Part shown: positions 62,080 to 64,000 of the stretch, in pieces
Layout: each line of letters begins with the position of its first letter
How positions within the stretch are numbered: the first letter of the stretch is position 1
Assembly: GCF_037860775.1 (NCBI RefSeq)
Contig: NZ_JBBEWC010000006.1
Coordinates: forward strand, 62,001-126,000
Origin: Emticicia soli
GTDB taxonomy: Bacteria; Bacteroidota; Bacteroidia; Cytophagales; Spirosomataceae
Direction of reading: 5' to 3'
Length of the DNA: 64,000 nt
Notes under the pieces: model-generated
Told to the model about the DNA's origin: nothing
Seen by the model: only the letters and a program-made list of their open reading frames with translations
Database searches by the model: none
Position numbers and translations under genes: made by a program

Positions 62080-62128
62080 TGTTTGATTATTTAGTGGGTT
62101 TTGTCAAAATCCTAAACAACTTCACCAT

Positions 62129-62761
62129 TTAAAATGGCACATACACTACTTTTTTGGTTTCAAAAAATTCTTCCGAAAAGTAATCTGATAGATTATATAA
62201 CTTGTATTTTTTACCAAACTCGTCAAGCTCTTCTTGCAAATCGCCACCTTTCAGGTACAAAATACCGTTTTTCATGTCGTTAAACTGGTTTTTGGTAACC
62301 TTGTTTTGTACCCAGCCATAAAATGGCTTTAGCCTCGTTACGGCACGGCTTACAATAAAATCAAAATCGCTGGCTACGTTTTCGGCTCTTTCGTGTTGGG
62401 CTGTCAGGTTTTTTAAACCTAATGCTTGCGCCACTTCTGTAACTACTTTTATTTTTTTACCTATTGAGTCTACCAGATGAAACTGGCACTCAGGAAACAA
62501 AATAGCCAACGGAATACCCGGAAAACCGCCGCCTGTGCCAACATCTAAAATTTCTGTGCCATGCTTAAAGTTAAGCACTTTGGCTATGCCAAGCGAATGC
62601 AAAATGTGTTTCTCGTACAGATTTTCGATGTCTTGCCTCGAAATTACATTAATCTGGTTATTCCAAAAACTATATAGTTCTTGTAATTGTTCGAATTGCT
62701 CACGCTGTTTTTCGGTGAGTTTCGGAAAATACTTGGTAAGTATGGCTATATCGGCAGGCAT
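62129..62761 (-). CDS. rsmG: 16S rRNA (guanine527-N7)-methyltransferase RsmG
   Basis: 210 residues from ATG 62761; a GTG at 62788 would overlap the upstream gene, so the ATG is preferred. The RsmG/GidB SAM site is plain: ILDVGTGGGFPGIPLAILFP, then FHLVDSIGKK. The N-terminal RsmG helix NVISRQDIENLYEKHILHSL and late FIVSRAVTRLKPF are also typical. It methylates G527 of 16S rRNA. It starts 17 bases after the glycosyltransferase gene. Confidence 0.97.
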   Translation of the reverse strand: MPADIAILTKYFPKLTEKQREQFEQLQELYSFWNNQINVISRQDIENLYEKHILHSLGIAKVLNFKHGTEILDVGTGGGFPGIPLAILFPECQFHLVDSIGKKIKVVTEVAQALGLKNLTAQHERAENVASDFDFIVSRAVTRLKPFYGWVQNKVTKNQFNDMKNGILYLKGGDLQEELDEFGKKYKLYNLSDYFSEEFFETKKVVYVPF

Positions 62762-62778
62762 AATCAATGAAATTTTTC

Positions 62779-63993
62779 TTATCTCCACTTAATTTTTTTA
62801 GGATTCGAGAAAATCGTAATAACTCCGAAAACTAAATAATATCCGGCATAAAGTAAATCGTAATACGGGATTTTAATCGAACTAACAGTACTGCTTAGTT
62901 TCTTATTGGCTTTTGCAAGCACTATCCATCTGATAAACAACCAGCCGAAAAATACACCTGTTATGAGCCTCATCCAATCGTTATACAGGTAAAAATCCTG
63001 AAAATTATGGGCATCCATCCAATCAGCCGGAATCCTCGACCACTCTGGGGCTTCAAACCATTCAGGCTTAATAAAAAACGTTGGTAATAATATAAACCAG
63101 CACAACAATTGGCTTAAAGCAAGGCTACCCAATAAAAATTTATCTCTGAACTTATAGCGTTTCCCTACCGATAGGTGTCGACGCTTTTGTGTAATCCACT
63201 CGCCCCATGTCTTTTTAGGTTCCGAATACATCTGTGCTTCTTCGCTAATACAAATCGCTACATTTCTTTTGTTCGATACCTCATTCACAAACAGGTCGTC
63301 GTCTCCGCCCAATAATTCCTGATGATTCAGAAAGCCATTACCAACCCAGAACAATTCACGGCGATACATCAGGTTACGCCCAACACCCATATAAGGTGTG
63401 TTTGCTTTGGCAAAAGAAAAGTATTGCAGGGCTGTCTGAAAGGTTTCATAACGAATCAGAGAGTTTAGTCTTGAGTCTTCAAAACTGTAAGGCGAATAAC
63501 CTAAAACAATGTCTTTACCGCCTTCGAGTTGAGCCACCATTGTGTCAATCCAGTGCTCGCTTGTTGGCCTGCAATCGGCATCGGTCAACAAAATAATTTC
63601 TTTTGTTGCCTTTTTTATACCCATTGTTACGGCAAATTTCTTAGCTGTAAAATGCGCAGGTAATGATTCTATTCTTACAAAATTAACTTTTGAATAGCCT
63701 CCCTCGTTGAACAACAGATAATCGTAAGTACCATCGTGCGAGCGGTCGTCGGCTACAACTATCTCAAAATCGGGGTACTGTTGCGCTTCTAGTATCGGCA
63801 GTAATTCTTTCAGATTCTCGAGCTCGTTCCAGGCTGCAATAACAACCGACACACCGGGTTTCGGGTTTGAAACCTCTTCTCGTGGATTGTCTTCGTGTGA
63901 TAATAGAGCCGGGAAAAAACCCAAAATGAAAATGAGTTGAACAAAGACAGCAGTAAAAAAAAGAATCGGTAGTAAATAGTGCCAAAACACCAT
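62779..63993 (-). CDS. GT2-family glycosyltransferase, membrane-bound
   Basis: 404 residues. One N-terminal helix precedes a GT-A domain (about 45-290) with VSVVIAAWNELENLKELLP, VVADDRSHDGTYDYL, ILLTDADCRP (metal-binding) and LLGGDDDLFVNE. QKRRHLSVGKRY, the Q-x-x-R-x-type acceptor motif of processive members, follows. Three or so C-terminal helices anchor it. It builds or extends a glycan at the inner membrane; the substrate is unknown. Its ATG is 7 bases from the window end, so upstream context is missing. rsmG follows by 17 bases. Confidence 0.93.
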   Translation of the reverse strand: MVFWHYLLPILFFTAVFVQLIFILGFFPALLSHEDNPREEVSNPKPGVSVVIAAWNELENLKELLPILEAQQYPDFEIVVADDRSHDGTYDYLLFNEGGYSKVNFVRIESLPAHFTAKKFAVTMGIKKATKEIILLTDADCRPTSEHWIDTMVAQLEGGKDIVLGYSPYSFEDSRLNSLIRYETFQTALQYFSFAKANTPYMGVGRNLMYRRELFWVGNGFLNHQELLGGDDDLFVNEVSNKRNVAICISEEAQMYSEPKKTWGEWITQKRRHLSVGKRYKFRDKFLLGSLALSQLLCWFILLPTFFIKPEWFEAPEWSRIPADWMDAHNFQDFYLYNDWMRLITGVFFGWLFIRWIVLAKANKKLSSTVSSIKIPYYDLLYAGYYLVFGVITIFSNPKKIKWR

Positions 63994-64000
63994 GTATCAA

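Noticed and set aside
1..64000. tRNA, rRNA or known riboswitch genes
   Set aside because: Intergenic regions were read for cloverleaf-type and conserved RNA patterns; none was convincing.

Overview
The window comes from a Bacteroidota chromosome, most likely a Cytophagales bacterium of the Emticicia/Arcicella/Spirosoma kind. The signs are a SusC/SusD pair, an ECF sigma factor, two secreted proteins with type IX secretion (T9SS) type A C-terminal domains, a fused CcoN-CcoO cbb3 oxidase, weak Shine-Dalgarno sequences and moderate-to-low GC. No rRNA, tRNA, CRISPR array, integrase or transposase gene was seen.

Layout. (1) 1-13.2 kb, mostly minus strand: an ECF sigma factor, SusC, SusD and a metallophosphatase ending at a terminator, then a ceramidase-like protein, a PhoPQ-activated-type protein, a FecR-like stub and a glycerophosphodiester phosphodiesterase. 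This looks like an outer-membrane uptake locus for an organophosphate or lipid-type substrate. (2) 13.9-24.6 kb: a minus-strand secreted esterase, then a plus-strand glycan operon (GH92, propeller/alpha-toroid protein 1, ChbG/YdjC deacetylase, BNR sialidase-like protein, propeller/alpha-toroid protein 2) closed by a strong terminator. The GH92 has Gln where alpha-mannosidases carry the Glu general acid, which points to mannose-phosphate linkages. (3) 24.6-35.9 kb: a large Ig-repeat T9SS protein, a DUF3748 lipoprotein, an AsmA-like protein, an LLM flavin oxidoreductase, and a DapA/NanA-type aldolase with a sodium symporter, divergent from an AraC regulator. (4) 37-56.9 kb: a low-oxygen respiration island with the cbb3 oxidase (ccoNO, ccoQ, ccoP) and its assembly genes (ccoG, ccoH, ccoS, ccoI, SafE-like), two universal stress proteins, a fatty acid desaturase, a PAS histidine kinase, a receiver-Crp/Fnr response regulator, and hemN. 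Two TlpA-type thioredoxin proteins lie inside it. (5) 57-64 kb, minus strand: an FnIII T9SS protein, ridA, cvfB-like, a metzincin without a signal peptide beside a small PH-like protein, rsmG and a GT2 glycosyltransferase.

The most interesting system is the low-oxygen island. Five promoters there (ccoNO, the first usp, the desaturase-ccoI-ccoS unit, the kinase-regulator pair, hemN) carry an inverted repeat of the same form, ATATGAC-N4-GTCATAT. The response regulator encoded in the same island ends in a Crp/Fnr DNA-binding domain and is its natural reader. This suggests a self-contained FixL/FixJ-like circuit with a Crp-type output.

Several intergenic spaces hold dispersed palindromic elements: a 29-base palindrome (two identical copies and one diverged), a hairpin family sharing 25 identical bases at 20.9 and 33.2 kb, and three small nested inverted-repeat units of 119-163 bp.
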